A stretch of 64,000 nt of DNA, taken from the NCBI GenBank assembly GCA_020283715.1, contig JAIQCW010000161.1:1-64000 (forward strand). The letters are read 5' to 3'. The position numbers and the translations under genes are program-made. This stretch comes from Cytauxzoon felis (taxonomy: Eukaryota; Apicomplexa; Aconoidasida; Piroplasmida; Theileriidae). Below the pieces are notes generated by a model. The model was given only the letters and a program-made list of their open reading frames with translations. It was not told where the DNA came from and did not search any database. This document shows, in pieces, positions 36,501-50,600 of this stretch (positions are counted from its first letter, which is position 1; every line of letters starts with the position of its first letter).

Positions 36501-37652
36501 TAACCCGGACTTTTGTGCAATTAACGTTATCACAGAGTACTTATCAATGACAGAAGGTATGTAAGCTGATGTATATAGTTCATCAACATTCAGGTCCATT
36601 ATTTAGAGCCATACGCGGAGGTGGCTACGCCTATAATTACAACGTCATTTACTACCCATCACAAGGAGAAATTCATCTCACAATCAATCAAGCCACACAT
36701 CTCATCGAAGTTTGTTTATATATCAAGCATAGAAATGTAGATTTATACATGAAGTTACTTTTATCTTATATCCAATCCATTTCTGTTCCACTAGACATTC
36801 CACCTGATGTTACGGCCACTTGAGGTCCAATCCTCAGCACCTTCACTTCCACTCGCCGTGGAGGCTTCATCTATTTACCTATCTCTAAAGAGTATAGCCA
36901 CTCCCGGAGATCGTGGCCGAAGTATAGTCACTAGACCTCAGGTGGAGACCTCAAGTGGAACCCGTAGCTGATCTCAGGGAAGCGGAGGGAGAAGTAAATA
37001 GAGAAGCTGTCTGCAAGACGACCTCAGGCCGAACGGCGAGTGGAAGAAGAGGTGGATTGGACATCGGGTTGAGAGCTGACGGCAGGACCTCCGGTAGACT
37101 ACATGTTACTTCTATAAACATTTTAGGCATTGGAATCTACAAGACAGGTGATTAACAACTTGATAAATTGCCCTATATCGACGGATGACATCATATCTGC
37201 GAAGGCTTCTCTGATTTACAAAGTCGTGAGGTATGTTTAAATGATAAACTCATAACGATATATTAAATAGTAATGAGGAGACACTTTCAGATTATAGCCA
37301 AGAGACGTTTATATCATCTCTACGTAGTACAAGTGTTGATTACAACCATCAATTCATCAAACAGGTATGATTGTTGGATGTCAATATATGAAAATTACAC
37401 TATTCAGATTGAAAAGGTTGATTTGAATGAAATTAAAAGGATAGCTGAATATTATTTAAAGGATTTATTAACATTCAATGGTCCACCAAAGGTTATATCA
37501 TGTATTACAGGCAAGAGCTTGGTGAGTTGATAATACTGAGTTATTTAACTTTATAGATTAAAAAAATTTGTAATGATTTAGAGAGATTAAATTATTTAAA
37601 TATAAATGAATTGAATTTAAAATCATTATTTAATCTATTGTCATCAAATTGA
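33514..37652 (+). CDS. M16-family zinc metalloprotease (insulinase-like)
   Basis: The inverzincin motif HILEHM (HxxEH) is at about residues 57-62, followed by FLGSRDYPYRGTLDLLACRALSMGTNAWTAVDHTAY and the distal acidic segment GVVYCEMKSNENTADSL. Exon 1 runs from 33514 to about 35697. The C-terminal half is spread over later exons: FKYDSIKVTCGLGQQDIYLKSL..., SKLSLDPLLLRHFNFEYGRDRSYRDTTG (after a 355-nt intron 35992-36346 with cluster 11), EGPLFRAIRGGGYAYNYNVIYYP (the M16 'RG.G.AY' signature), then ALESTRQVINNLINCP... after a second cluster-bearing intron. The gene ends at 37652 (...LKSLFNLLSSN). The total is roughly 1,100 aa, with paired active and inactive halves. No transit peptide is obvious, so the compartment is uncertain (falcilysin-like roles or cytosolic presequence-peptidase-like roles are possible). 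Confidence 0.85.
36015..36320. repeat. Modular hairpin-repeat cluster 11 (M16 intron)
   Basis: The cluster has CTCT-TGC-AGAG (36075-36085), the forward core (about 36102-36140), an F cassette (about 36184-36214), ctgacggcag and GTCT/AGAC cassettes. It is sense to the gene. The frame of the core and the frame of the F cassette differ, so no continuous ORF is kept. This is consistent with an intronic location. Confidence 0.85.
36785..37105. repeat. Modular hairpin-repeat cluster 12 (M16 intron)
   Basis: This is a second cluster in the same gene. It has CCAC/GTGG (about 36850), the forward core (about 36877-36916), an E cassette (about 36960-36985), TGC-loop and ctgacggcag cassettes. The frame breaks at 'aagtggaacccgtagctga', as in cluster 2. 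Confidence 0.8.
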
Positions 37653-37750
37653 TGATGTTAAACATTTCCTAATGTAGTGTAGTGTCTATCTTTGTATATG
37701 TGTTATTTATGATAGTGTATGGTATGTATAGTGAATAATATTAATTTAAT

Positions 37751-39680
<1,930 letters not shown>

Positions 39681-39750
39681 TAAAACATGTAGTAAATGGT
39701 AAAGGATATTTATAACACATCAATTTTCAAGTAGTTATTCAATGTCTTCA

Positions 39751-40296
39751 TCAAGTTACTTCACGCTGATCTAATAAATTTATTACACTTTTTATAGTTA
39801 CATTATCTTCATATGTATACAATTTGGACAATAGTGCCCTCAAGTCACTTGTATCGAGTTGATTACCAAAATCCGTCAAAATTTTATACAATAAATCAAT
39901 TGGTATAGTATTATTCAAATTATAAAATTTCATTATATTATTAAATATGTCTTCAAGTTCTTTTACTTGGTCATTTGATAGATGGTGTGTAGATGTGTTA
40001 TTCTGTGAACCCTAAATATATATATATAATAGTCGTATAATTAATAAACTTACATCATTAAGTTTATTATACCATTTAAGTTTAGCTAATCTTCGGAAAT
40101 CTGTAAATGATATATACTCATCTTTAATATTCAATTCATCTTCACTCCATACACAACCCATTGAATGTAACATCAATAAAAGGTTCTTACATGATACCCT
40201 ACCATCATCATCCTTGAAATAATTATATACATTATCACATAAATACTCAAAATCATTAAATTTAACCATTATAAACTGACTGAATATATTATACAT
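39751..40296 (-). CDS. Calmodulin-superfamily / EF-hand-like protein
   Basis: Two exons: complement(39751-40011, 40054-40296), with a 42-nt intron in phase. Depending on the start (40296 or the inner ATG at about 40269, MVKFNDFEYLCDNVYNYF), the product is about 159-168 aa, the size of calmodulin or myosin light chains. Four helix-loop-helix-like segments are visible (FKDDDGRVSCKNLLLMLHSMG; EYISFTDFRRLAK; NNTIPIDLLYKILTDFG; DNVTIKSVINLLDQ). Only the first loop keeps a plausible calcium-binding pattern (DDDGRVSCKNL). It could be a myosin light chain or centrin relative. Confidence 0.65.
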
Positions 40297-40404
40297 TCAA
40301 TAAATAGTGGTGTTGTACAATAATTATTAATACCATATAAAAAAACATTGATGTACATGAAATGGAAGAAAAACAAGTCAAGTCAATACTTTTATACCCT
40401 TCAT

Positions 40405-40915
40405 TCGTCTTGAAGTTCACCTGAGGTTACAATACTACCTTTCTTTCCACTCGAGGTCCAATCCAACTCACTTTCCACTCGCCGTGGTGGCCTTCCTTAT
40501 TTACCTCCCCCTCCGCTTCCCTGAGATCAGCTTCGGGTAATCCACTTGAGGTCCAATCACTGTCTTCAACTACTTCATTTTTATCCTCAAAATTTGAAGG
40601 AATTTCATCATTTCTGGGGAAACTCATGGAGATATCTCAATGACTACTGGATGTATTTCTAATGTTAATACCTCATTGAAAAGGAATTTGATGATTGTAT
40701 TTAATATACTCATCCTCACTTCAATCCAATTTATATCCATTGAGATATCTTTACAAACATAGAAACCCCTGCCTTAGACTTATCTCTTCGAGATTAGATT
40801 TATAACCTCAAGTGGAAGTGGAACCTGGAAGCGATCTACGGGAGCTGGAAGGGGAAGTAAATAGAGAAGCTATCTGCAAGACGAAGGATAGGTGGATTGG
40901 ACCTCAAGTGTAACA
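40405..40915. repeat. Modular hairpin-repeat cluster 14, composite with the 215-bp inner unit (intergenic)
   Basis: This is the second copy of the composite seen in the THOC1 intron. It has CCAC/GTGG and a reverse E cassette, then an AT-rich unit about 40570-40795 with inverted repeat AGATATCTCAATG (40630-40642) / CATTGAGATATCT (40738-40750), then an F cassette (about 40830-40860). It occupies most of the 660 bp between two minus-strand genes. Confidence 0.85.
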
Positions 40916-40957
40916 GTCATCGTTTGAAATAGATAATATTTCATAACTATATTTCCC

Positions 40958-42291
40958 TTAGTAGTTTTGATTTGATGCGATGATGTTATCTTTGATTGTT
41001 TTATATTCTTCATGTGCTTGTTTCATAACATTGATATTTTTATCATGTAATGGTCCACCGATTAGATATTCCATACGTTTGGTTAATAAATCACTCATTT
41101 TTTTACCATATATATTAGTATGTACATCACAGAATTGATCTAATCTAGCAGCTAATGCACATTTATTAGCTAGATATCTAGCAGCTTTACCTTTATGTTT
41201 ATTAGTAGCTTTACCTATTAATGTAGATTGATATAATAAACCATATTTTGGTGTATTAGATTTAGATTTTAATGCTCTAAATAATGCTTTTTCAGCACCT
41301 AATATTTGTATAGTACTAGCTGGTATTTTAGATAAATTAACAAGTGATCCAGCATGACTTATAAGTCTAGATGATAATACAGGACCAATAATAGTATTAA
41401 GATTAGGTGCTACATGTGCTACTTTATTATTTAAATAATTTGATAAATTATTTCTCATATTATCTAATTTTATAACTTGATCAGCAAATATTTCTATATT
41501 TAACATATCAGAATCATTTAATTCATAACCTATAGATAATTTTGATGATTTTTTAATAGATTGTGCTATAGATTCATCTTCAACTATATTAATTATGTCA
41601 TTTAAATTATCAAATTTATAATATTCTTTTTTTTTATTAATTTTACTAATTTACAATATTTTATATTATCATTTATAATTTTTGTTAATTCTGGAAAATG
41701 CCAACCATACCATTCACGTACTCTCATAGAAAATGAATTAATATTTTTTGTTAATGAATCAAATAATGCAATAGAATTTATAATTGGTTTATCTTGTCTT
41801 GATATATCAAATTTTAATTTATTACGGCTATAATTATGTCCTAAACCTACTTGAAAATTATACATATCAAATGTATTACTATCTGATGATAATTTTGTTA
41901 TCCTTTTCATTTCATACATTCTACAACCTCTAATTAAACTTAATATATTTGAATCATATATAACTTTAAAACCTTTTTTAGATAAATTCTTACCTAATCC
42001 TGGATCTATAATAGCTAATGAATAATCTATAGATTTATTAGGTAAATTCTGATTCAAAAATGTTATTAATAATAATGTAGGTATACCATCTATAATACCA
42101 TTCATATTTTCTAATGCTTCTGATGCTGTTTTAAATGGTTGAAAGGCTTTAAACTTCACCATCTCTTTAAAACGATCTTCATTCATCATCACCTCCTCTA
42201 ATGATGAATCATTACCAATCTGTTCCCAATTATCTACCATATATAAACCATAACCAGCAGCGGTCTCAAATAATAAATATGTAACTGCCAT
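40958..42291 (-). CDS. NOP56: Box C/D snoRNP protein NOP56
   Basis: Core protein of box C/D snoRNPs, required for 2'-O-methylation and early ribosome assembly in the nucleolus. The start is the ATG at 42289-42291 (MAVTYLLFETAAGYGLYMVDN). The second exon holds the Nop domain (VAHVAPNLNTIIGPVLSSRLISHAGSLVNLSKIPASTIQILGAEKALFRALKSKSNTPKYGLLYQSTLIG). The first ends ...LTKIINDNIKY, and an intron of about 70 nt (about 41587-41656) joins to EDESIAQSIKKSS. 'YLLFETAAGYGLY' and 'GIIDGI' favour NOP56 over NOP58. The length is about 420 aa. The lysine-rich KKE/D tail of other NOP56 proteins is absent, and the protein ends at ...IIASNQNY. Confidence 0.9.
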
Positions 42292-42680
42292 ATTGATAAT
42301 AAATATATACTGAAATAACACTATATCACAAATAATATATTTATTTATAGGGAATCAATGAAATCATGTAAATCTTATTCATTTCATCAAAATTTATTTA
42401 TATACCGCATTTAACCACCCAAACTACAAAATTTGTCATGGAATCCAAAAATATAACCTGATGCTCCGGAAATTAATTACACTCGAACTTTTATATATCT
42501 CATATCACTCATTTCTATTTTAAAAATATATTTCATTAATATTCCTAGAAATTAGTTGTAATCTCCAGTTATCATCATAGGAAGTTAATGACGATCAGAG
42601 TAAACAGTTTATAATTAAATGTGTAACTCAATAAAAAATCAATTAATATATAAACAATACAATGTCTATATTGTTATATA
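42292..42680. promoter_or_regulatory. Divergent intergenic region NOP56 / SET gene
   Basis: This AT-rich 389 bp lies between two divergent starts. No repeat cluster and no ORF are seen. It is probably a shared promoter region. Confidence 0.4.
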
Positions 42681-44419
42681 ATGTCATTTGATCGCAACGG
42701 AGATATTAGTACACCTGTATCGGATAGTGATTTTATTACAGTACCAAATGTTCAGGCTACGAGTAATCCCCTCGACACATTTATGGTCATTGAGCCATTT
42801 AATACAGAAAGGATTAAATCGTTGGTAGAAGTACGATATGTACCAGGCAAAGGACGTATGTTTATATGTTTTGTATATATTTCATATATAGGATGTCTAT
42901 TTTCCCGTGATGAATATGATCCGGGTGAAACTATTTTTATAGAAGCTCCTTTATTTGCAGTTGTACCATCATCTAATAAAGATATATGGGATATTCTAGA
43001 AGGATTAAATGAACAAACGCCTTTTGTCATACCGCCATTATGGCACAAGGCTGTTATTATAAGTATAATTGATGGTACTGACGCTACACATGAAATATTA
43101 ATGAATAAATGGGTCATTGGTATGTGACAAAGTGAAGGATTCCCCCTAGAAAATCTTATATCTCCTACAGATCCTAATCAAGAAGTGACAGATGATGTGT
43201 ATAGGATTTTACAGGCAATATGTGCATTAAATGAGAAAAATGAGTATGTATATGATGATAGAGTTGTAATTGATCCAAAAATGTATCAATTTTATCTACA
43301 AGTATGGCCATTAAATGCCTTCGGTAGAAGTATAGATCCAGATGGTTTAGTAATTTATGATCGTATGTTATGATTCATAATTTATTTATATCTCCATAGA
43401 AATATCATTTACATCACATAGTTGTGATGCTTCATGTTGTTGGTATCATACAGAGAATGATTATTTTATTCTAAGGGCTAGAAAGAGATTACTACCTGGC
43501 GATGAGATTACTATATCTTATCTTGGTGAATCAGATTTATTATTACCTACTTATAGTAATTTTAAACAAAGTATTATTAATAATTTAATTATAGGGCGAC
43601 GAGAATTATTAGAAAATTGGCATTTCTTTTGTATATGTGAGCGTTGCTCTGAAAATATTGATAAATCACGTGGATTTTTATGTAAATGTTGTCATTATGG
43701 TAGTATATTCTTATGTTATCATTCAAATGATTCAATATTTACAAGTACTAATTGTAAAGTCTGTAATTATCGTATGAATGAATCTGAGATTAAAGAATAT
43801 ATCGATCTTGAAGCTGCATATACATATAGGATTGAGACTATAGATGTTAATGATCTATTTGATATATTACAAGTATATGATCATGCTAAGAATGTATTTA
43901 AACAACATTGGGTATTATATAAATTACAATCATTATTATATGATGTATATAAAGAAAAAGGTAATCTTCATCAAGCTAAAATACATTTATTAGAACGATT
44001 ACATTATACTGATAAGGTTTTTTATAAAAATGTTGGGTTTATTTCCCCATTTTTTCTTTAGGTTATATCTGGACCATTGTATTGTATTGCATTTATGCAT
44101 GAAGAATTAGCAGATTTATTAACGACTATTAATAATATAAATGTTAACAACACTGATGTATCGAATTTAGAAATTGGTACACTGTAAGTTTTGAAATTTA
44201 TAGAGAATAAATCATTTTAGTAATATAATAATGTCATGTTATTTCAATTCTGCAGCATTATTAGCATTATTATGTGGTTACAATCACTCTTATTATTATT
44301 CTATAGTGGTAATTTTGAGATTTTACATCTCATCACCCCCACAGACCAAGAGGCATTTAATCGAAGAGTTGGCAATTGCACTAATTAAAAGAATTAATAT
44401 TTATCAATTAGAATCTTGA
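42681..44419 (+). CDS. SET-domain lysine methyltransferase, SMYD-like
   Basis: The start is the ATG at 42681. Exon pieces joined by short introns give VRYVPGKGRCLFSRDEYDPGETIFIEAPLFAVVP (N-terminal SET strand region), then an insert of about 140 aa, then FTSHSCDASCCWYHTENDYFILRARKRLLPGDEITISYLGE (the NHSCxPN and ELxxDY-equivalent segments) and post-SET cysteines (ENWHFFCICERCSENI...CKCCHYG). A helical C-terminal region follows (KEKGNLHQAKIHLLERLHYTDK). This order, split SET, post-SET and helical tail, is that of SMYD proteins. The MYND finger is not obvious. The SET motif has SHSC in place of NHSC and SCCW in place of the usual PN. The gene ends at 44419. Substrate is unknown. Confidence 0.8.
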
Positions 44420-44888
44420 TTTTATAATATATTAATGAAGTTTATATATATTTATATATGATTATTATTATTAGTAGTAGTAGTATAGTGAGTAGATAGT
44501 ATAGTAGTGTAGGAGTTATATAGTACAGTAGTATATATAATCATATACATAATAATTCTATATATAATATAATAAATGACATTACAATACGCATGTAATG
44601 CTCAAGAGGGATTATTTAAATGGATGTTTTAATATAGAGGTTTATATTATAAGATGATAAGTCTGGTACATGATTATAAGGTAGGGATCATTCTACAATG
44701 TCATCTCAAAAGTATATTCTATGCACTTGTAAATTATTGTATAGGATTAAAATCTCAAATGTACATCAATACAGTTTATATGGACTAGATTAAATTAAAT
44801 ATTAAATGTATAATATCAATTTTATAAATTATAGTGCTATACCCCACAATTAAATAATCAGTATAAATAAAGTGTCAATATATTACAT
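44420..44888. other. Intergenic, low-complexity AT-rich, no gene seen
   Basis: This 469 bp between convergent genes includes a run of TAG/TATAG-like short repeats at about 44465-44535. No dispersed-repeat cluster or ORF is present. Confidence 0.6.
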
Positions 44889-45861
44889 TCATCTAATATA
44901 TAGTGCAATATCATCAACTCCCCATGAGACTTCACAAGGGTCGATAGTATTATCCAATGTACTTTTAAATTCTAAAATCAAATCATCACCTATATGGCTA
45001 GTAGATACATCAAATTTAACCTAAGAATTATAAATAGATTAAATCTTCTATAAACATACAGATAATCGATCAGGATATTCTTGCCCACATGCATTGATAC
45101 CATACTTTATACATACATCATCCATAACACTAGAACACCATACATGACTCTCTGAATATTCAGGAGATAAATGAACACTACTCACCACACCATAATACAT
45201 TCTTATTGAGCATTAATAGTATAGATTGACCTATTAGAATCATCAAATAAATATAAACTCAACCTCACCTGTCCATTTATCCAGAAAATGTACCCTACCA
45301 GTTATTCTGACAAATGTATGTTGGGGAATATTATTATAAACCCTTTTAACACTACCATGACCCAATTTACTGAATTGTGAAATTAGAGTTCAAATATTCA
45401 ACATACCATTGTCCACCTAGAAATGAATCCGATGAATTACCACAAACGTCAATGACCTATAAATGTAAGATGGTAGTTCGAGACTATACATACAGATGGT
45501 ACCCATAACTTGACATCTTTAGGATTGAACAAGTCTATACTGACCATTATCCTATAGATTCATAAGAAGTGTATCGTATACCTTACCATTGATTAACTAC
45601 AGATGATAATAGAGTATTGGTAGATATACTACCTCTAAAGTCAACCTTGGATAAGCATTCCAGGGCATTTTTATTTAGCTTTAATAATGTATTATTAGTT
45701 GTAATAATTAAATCCTTATCAATCTGAGTAAACTCCATCAAACCTGTGGTTCTACGGAATGCGATTTTGTCAACTTTAATATTTGGAGAATTATTTGAAA
45801 AGACATTACATTTTACAAAATAATATATTAATATACAATATAAACAACGAAAAATTGACAT
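44889..45861 (-). CDS. Secreted beta-sandwich protein, multi-exon
   Basis: The start at 45861 gives a signal peptide (MSIFRCLYCILIYYFVKCNVFSN). At least six exons separated by introns of about 30-45 nt follow, ending at 44889-44891 (...CEVSWGVDDIALYIR). Visible pieces are VIDVCGNSSDSFLGGQW, RITGRVHFLDKWTGE, VHLSPEYSESHVWCSSVMDDVCIKYGINACGQEYPDR and DVSTSHIGDDLILEFKSTLD. The sequence 'vCG.....gGqW...R..f.flD.WdGE...v......vWs' recalls a jelly-roll module seen in ciliate and apicomplexan secreted proteins. I do not know its name. Exon joins are approximate. It is 113 bp from the divergent secreted gene. Confidence 0.55.
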
Positions 45862-45974
45862 CTGTTGATAAATAACGTCTTCATTTAGTCTACTTCAGTG
45901 GGTCAAAAACAACATCACAGAATATGGAAATGACACCATGAAGTTTAAAAATATTAAATTTTAGTGTTAAATTA

Positions 45975-47171
45975 ATGCTAATGAATAAAAATTTTGTAAC
46001 ACATTATAGATGTGTATTTATTTTATTGATTTTTATAACTTGTACTATACCTTATACACCATGTACAACGTCAGTAGCGTATAGAGATGGTAATTTATAT
46101 ATAATGACTAGAATACCCTACTTTATTAGGTCCTGTTGGACTACCGGATGGTATAAACGTGCGTCAATTCAATAATAATCGCAGGTGTCACGTTAAAAAA
46201 GTCGATGAAGATGAAAAGATCATTGAAGACCAGGTCGTAAAGGAGTTGAATAAGGAAATTAACAAGGCTGATGTCGAGCTTGATGAATTCAACAAGTCAT
46301 TTACTGATGTACCTGAAGATCTCAAGTATACCCAGAGTGAAGAAGCGAATAATTTAACCTTCACACCAGAATGGATAAATTATTTGCCTACTTCAATGAC
46401 ATCTGCCAAGTATTTTTTGCTTAATTCACTGCGCTCGTTATCAAGGCTAGGTATTTTACTCCAAATTTGCGCCAATATACCCTCCATTAGGTCTCGCAAC
46501 TGTACTATCCAGTAACGTCTTTAAGGACTCGATATGTAATCCGCTTTCGAGTGAAATTGACAAAATCGTCTGCATGACTAGAGGTTTGTATTGGATATCT
46601 CACAATTAACACATTCAGCTATTGATAATACCAATAAGATTATCACTGATGGTAAGTGCGTTCTGCATTTCAATCCAAACACCCGCAGGCATATTGGTTC
46701 TCACATTAAACTATCGCATATTATCTGGTGGCAAGTACGTAACCTCTCCTGTTATCTCTACATCTCACAGAATGGCCGATGCTGCATTGACAAGTATGAA
46801 TACATTGGCGGACGATCCAGACAATGTCACCCTCCTCAAGATTCTTGGCACTACGGCTACACTGTACGTGACTTTGATGAGAGAAATTGTATCAGATGAG
46901 TACGTAGAAGGATAAGATTATCATGTTTATAACTCAGGACCAAGGTGATTGCAGGGTCAATAATGACAAAGATAACAGGTTTACCTGTAGTTACCAACGT
47001 TGCAGACTCATCCAGCGGTGGTTTCGGTCGTGTGAACGGTAAGAGACATATACCTCCTTATATTAATCCATAGTGATATTACCAAGACCAACGAGGGTAC
47101 ACAGGGTGGATTACGACATGGCAAAGTTGAAATCAGGGAGTGATGAAAAATATATATTGTCTAGCAATTAA
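45975..47171 (+). CDS. Secreted protein of unknown function, multi-exon
   Basis: The start at 45975 gives a signal peptide (NFVTHYRCVFILLIFITCTIPYTPC). A 34-nt intron near 46150-46183 joins to the acidic coiled region VDEDEKIIEDQVVKELNKEINKADVELDEFNKSF. Later exons give LSSNVFKDSICNPLSSEIDKIVCMTRG, DNTNKIITDG, GILVLTLNYRILSGGK, MADAALTSMNTLADDPDNVTLLKILGTTATLYVTLMREIV, TKVIAGSIMTKITGLPVVTNVADSSSGGFGRV and a last exon ending at 47171. No known domain is seen. One 36-nt gt...ag segment (about 46736-46771) is stop-free and in-frame, so it can be read through. The gene is divergent from the secreted beta-sandwich gene across a 113-bp gap. Confidence 0.5.
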
Positions 47172-47634
47172 TATATTACCAGAATTTTATAGAGTTGTAT
47201 AGTGGCTTATAATAAGAGTCATCTTCCCATTTTGATGGAGGTCTTTTACCTGGTCCTCTCACCTCGTGGTACCTACGGGATACATCGAGTGTTGTAGACA
47301 TGAGACCTACCTATGCCTGCGATAAGTATTGAAATTGATCAATTTTTTTCTGGTGGCCCAGTAGCCATGTCTATGATACCACTTCCACTTGCTAGGATTG
47401 AAGGTACCTATACAATACTACGAACTCAACTTACACAAATACACTTACGCTTGATATTTTTACTCCCAAATGAGAATAACAAGAAATCAAAGAGCGAGGG
47501 GAGACATAAACTAATCATTATGGGCAGGAGAGTAATGTGATTAAAGTAGGAGCGGGTATACCATATGCAAGACAAATACACATGTACATTAATAAATTAA
47601 TAAAGGCTTTAAATTAAAAACTTCTTCAAGTTCC
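47172..47634. other. Intergenic, no supported gene
   Basis: This 463 bp lies between convergent genes. A 75-codon open frame at 47313-47540 has no supporting domain and I do not call it. An extra 3' exon of the upstream gene is possible. Confidence 0.5.
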
Positions 47635-50600
47635 TCACTTTAGATTGAGTTCCTCTAGTGCTTCGGGCCCATAGATGGCATCGATAGTAATGGTGGCCCG
47701 ATTGGTGTCGTTGAGACCGATAATGTTAATGAGATCCTTAATATCTTGGTAGACTGACTCTTGGGACTGTATACACTGTCTCATGTCCTGTAATTTCTTG
47801 TTATGAAAGTCCTTTTGATAAATTTGTTCATTAACGATCTTGTTGTACAACGCGTGCTTCTCTGCGCATAATTTGTATATGCAGTTGGATATGACATTGA
47901 CCAACGCGTCTATAAAGTCATTTATATATAACCTCCCCTGACTAGTGGCGATGTCACTTGCTATATTCTGCACCATACCACCATCTATATGGCCAGGTAT
48001 TATCGAAAAGTCCCTCGCGAAGACGACGAACATTGACGTTGATACCCATCGCGCTGTAGTATCAGCATTTATCAATGAGTTCTTGCGAGAGTTACGAGTA
48101 TCATAGGTCGTGGAGGATGTCTTAGTTGAGTGATATACATCAGCGTTCATTGAAGACACTCTCGATGCGCGTCGCGCGTCATTATCCTTCATCTCACCAC
48201 CTTCTCTCTTCATAGAAGCGTTACTGTAATGTTGAAATAGAGCCTTTAATATGGCCTCATCGAGGTGGCTGAGAATATATTCCAGAGTACCACTGCTATT
48301 TATAAAGTTCTTCAACTCCCCAATTGTCGGGAAATAATGATACAAAGTCTCTTTGTGGTATTTGTAGATGTTTCCAGAGGTCAATTTCGTCGGATAACGT
48401 ATGTACCTTTGAAATTCTGGTATATTCACATATAAATATTCATATAATGCCAGCAAGTGATGATTACAAAAATGATTAAATGACATCAACCTTGTGGGGT
48501 GATTTTCCCTAAGTAGGGTAAAATTACCCGACTCTATTATGATGTATATGAGGTTGAGGTATGATAATTCACGTATATAGACACACCACATATTTTCAAT
48601 GATGATGCGTTGGTTATTATTAATTACAATGGAACATTTATCAAATAGGGCTGAAAGTCTTTTTTTATTATCCAGGAGGTTCCCATTCAACTTGCATTGT
48701 ATATTGAAGAGATATGTCGAGTCGCCATCTATTCCATATCTAGCAACACCGTCACTGCATTTATACTCTCGGCCATAGTAATAGAAGAGTTCCTTGAGGA
48801 CATTCTTCAGGCGAACCATAGATTTCAGGAGTTTGGATATGGATGTTTGTATTTCATAATTGCTACATCTCCTCCAATACATATCTACCAACGATTCTAT
48901 TTTGTATGATTCATCCATTTTACCACCACAGCGAGACTTTACCAGAGGGAGAAGTCTACCCGATACACACTCATCACCCACCGTTTGAACTGCCGTACCA
49001 AGGGTTATATTACTTGCATGTAGAGATGACGATCTATTTGTGGTACTCGCATCACCATCTCCGCCTTTCTCAGATGAGGGATGAGAGGTATCGCGTGAAG
49101 TTTGAGCAGAAGATTTCCCCTCGTACTTATTAGTGATTGCTTTAGTGAACTCGTCGAGTTTTTTGAGAGCTTGCGTAATGGTACGCCTGGATTCAGCCAC
49201 TTTATCCTCCTTGTAGGAAATAACCTCATCCCAACGTCCGAGTTCAATTTCCTCACAGATGAGGTCATTTATTTTATCAAATTTCGCGGCCAAATCATAA
49301 CGATGTAACTTCCTCAATTCATCACTCAATCTCTTATAGTTCAAAATGACATCACCCAAGTTATTAAATCCATTCCTTCCACCATCATTTGTTATATTGT
49401 TGAAACTATTCAACTCTCTTATACAATTTAATATACCGCTCGTCTTATCCTCCAACATCTCCTGGTACTTGCCGTCAATATACTCGTGCAATTTACCCAA
49501 ATTGTATGAACTTATATTATCATACTTATACATTAGGCTTGATAGAAAATTATTATCCTTACTAAGCTCCAAAAGTCTGGACTCAAGTTGTGCAGAGTAT
49601 AGAGTATTTATAGAGGATTTGTCTTGTGAATTTGCCCCATTTGAGTCGGAATTAAATTGGGGGAAATAACTGTTACCCGATAAAATTTCTCCGTTATTCC
49701 CCATAATTTCATCTTTGTCAAGTAGGGTTTGTATTTCATTATTAATACGGCTGGTTTCCTTGAAGGTATCTTGGTAGTATTTCAAGGTTTCATCCCTATT
49801 AGTAATAATAGGTATAAATGGGCTACCATGAACATGAATACCATTGATTTGGACATTTATCCTATATGGATTATCAGATTGTATGAATTTTGATGGGGAA
49901 TTATGGGGTGTTAATGATTTAACCTCATTTTTATGTAGTGGTATGATATATTTTATAGTAATAACACCAACATTATTATCCTCTAGGGTTAAGATCTTAC
50001 ATCCAGTGGCCCATACTTTAATATAAGGTATGCCTATAGTAATAGGATCACCATTGACATCACAGATGTTTAATGATAGCTTATTGATATATGAAAATTT
50101 CTCCAACCTTTTAATAACCTGTGTCTTTTTAATATAAAAATCACTTTGAGAGTCGGTAGACTTCCATCTATCGTCATTTATTATATCCATTACTTCATTT
50201 ATAAAGGGCATACATTTAGACTCCATAAGATCATGGGTCACTATCCTCGTAGTATACGGTGATGGCTTACCATCTGATATATATATACTAAAGGGTGACC
50301 CTGGTATATCATTACCATCTAGCCTGACGTGTAATAAGAATCGCCCCTTAATTAATACCTTATATCTTATATTATACAAATTATTAGATGAATAACAGAC
50401 ATCCCAGTTAAATAACCTATTTATATTATGGTTGTCTATAAATTTATTCTGAATACAAGATGGGTTAGACCTCAACATATCGCGTTCGTCATTTCCAGCG
50501 CCTATGAATAAAGACAACTTAAAATTATCATCTGAAGAAGATATAAATAAACGTATCATGGAAATATTTACAGCATTGTTGGAGTATACCTTGAATTTTA

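Noticed and set aside
47313..47540. Small separate gene of 75 codons
   Set aside because: There is no domain, no clear start context and no neighbouring exon that splices to it in phase. It could be a chance ORF.
49346..49669. Plus-strand ORFs across 48.7-50.0 kb
   Set aside because: They are antisense shadows of the 1029-aa filamin-repeat protein.
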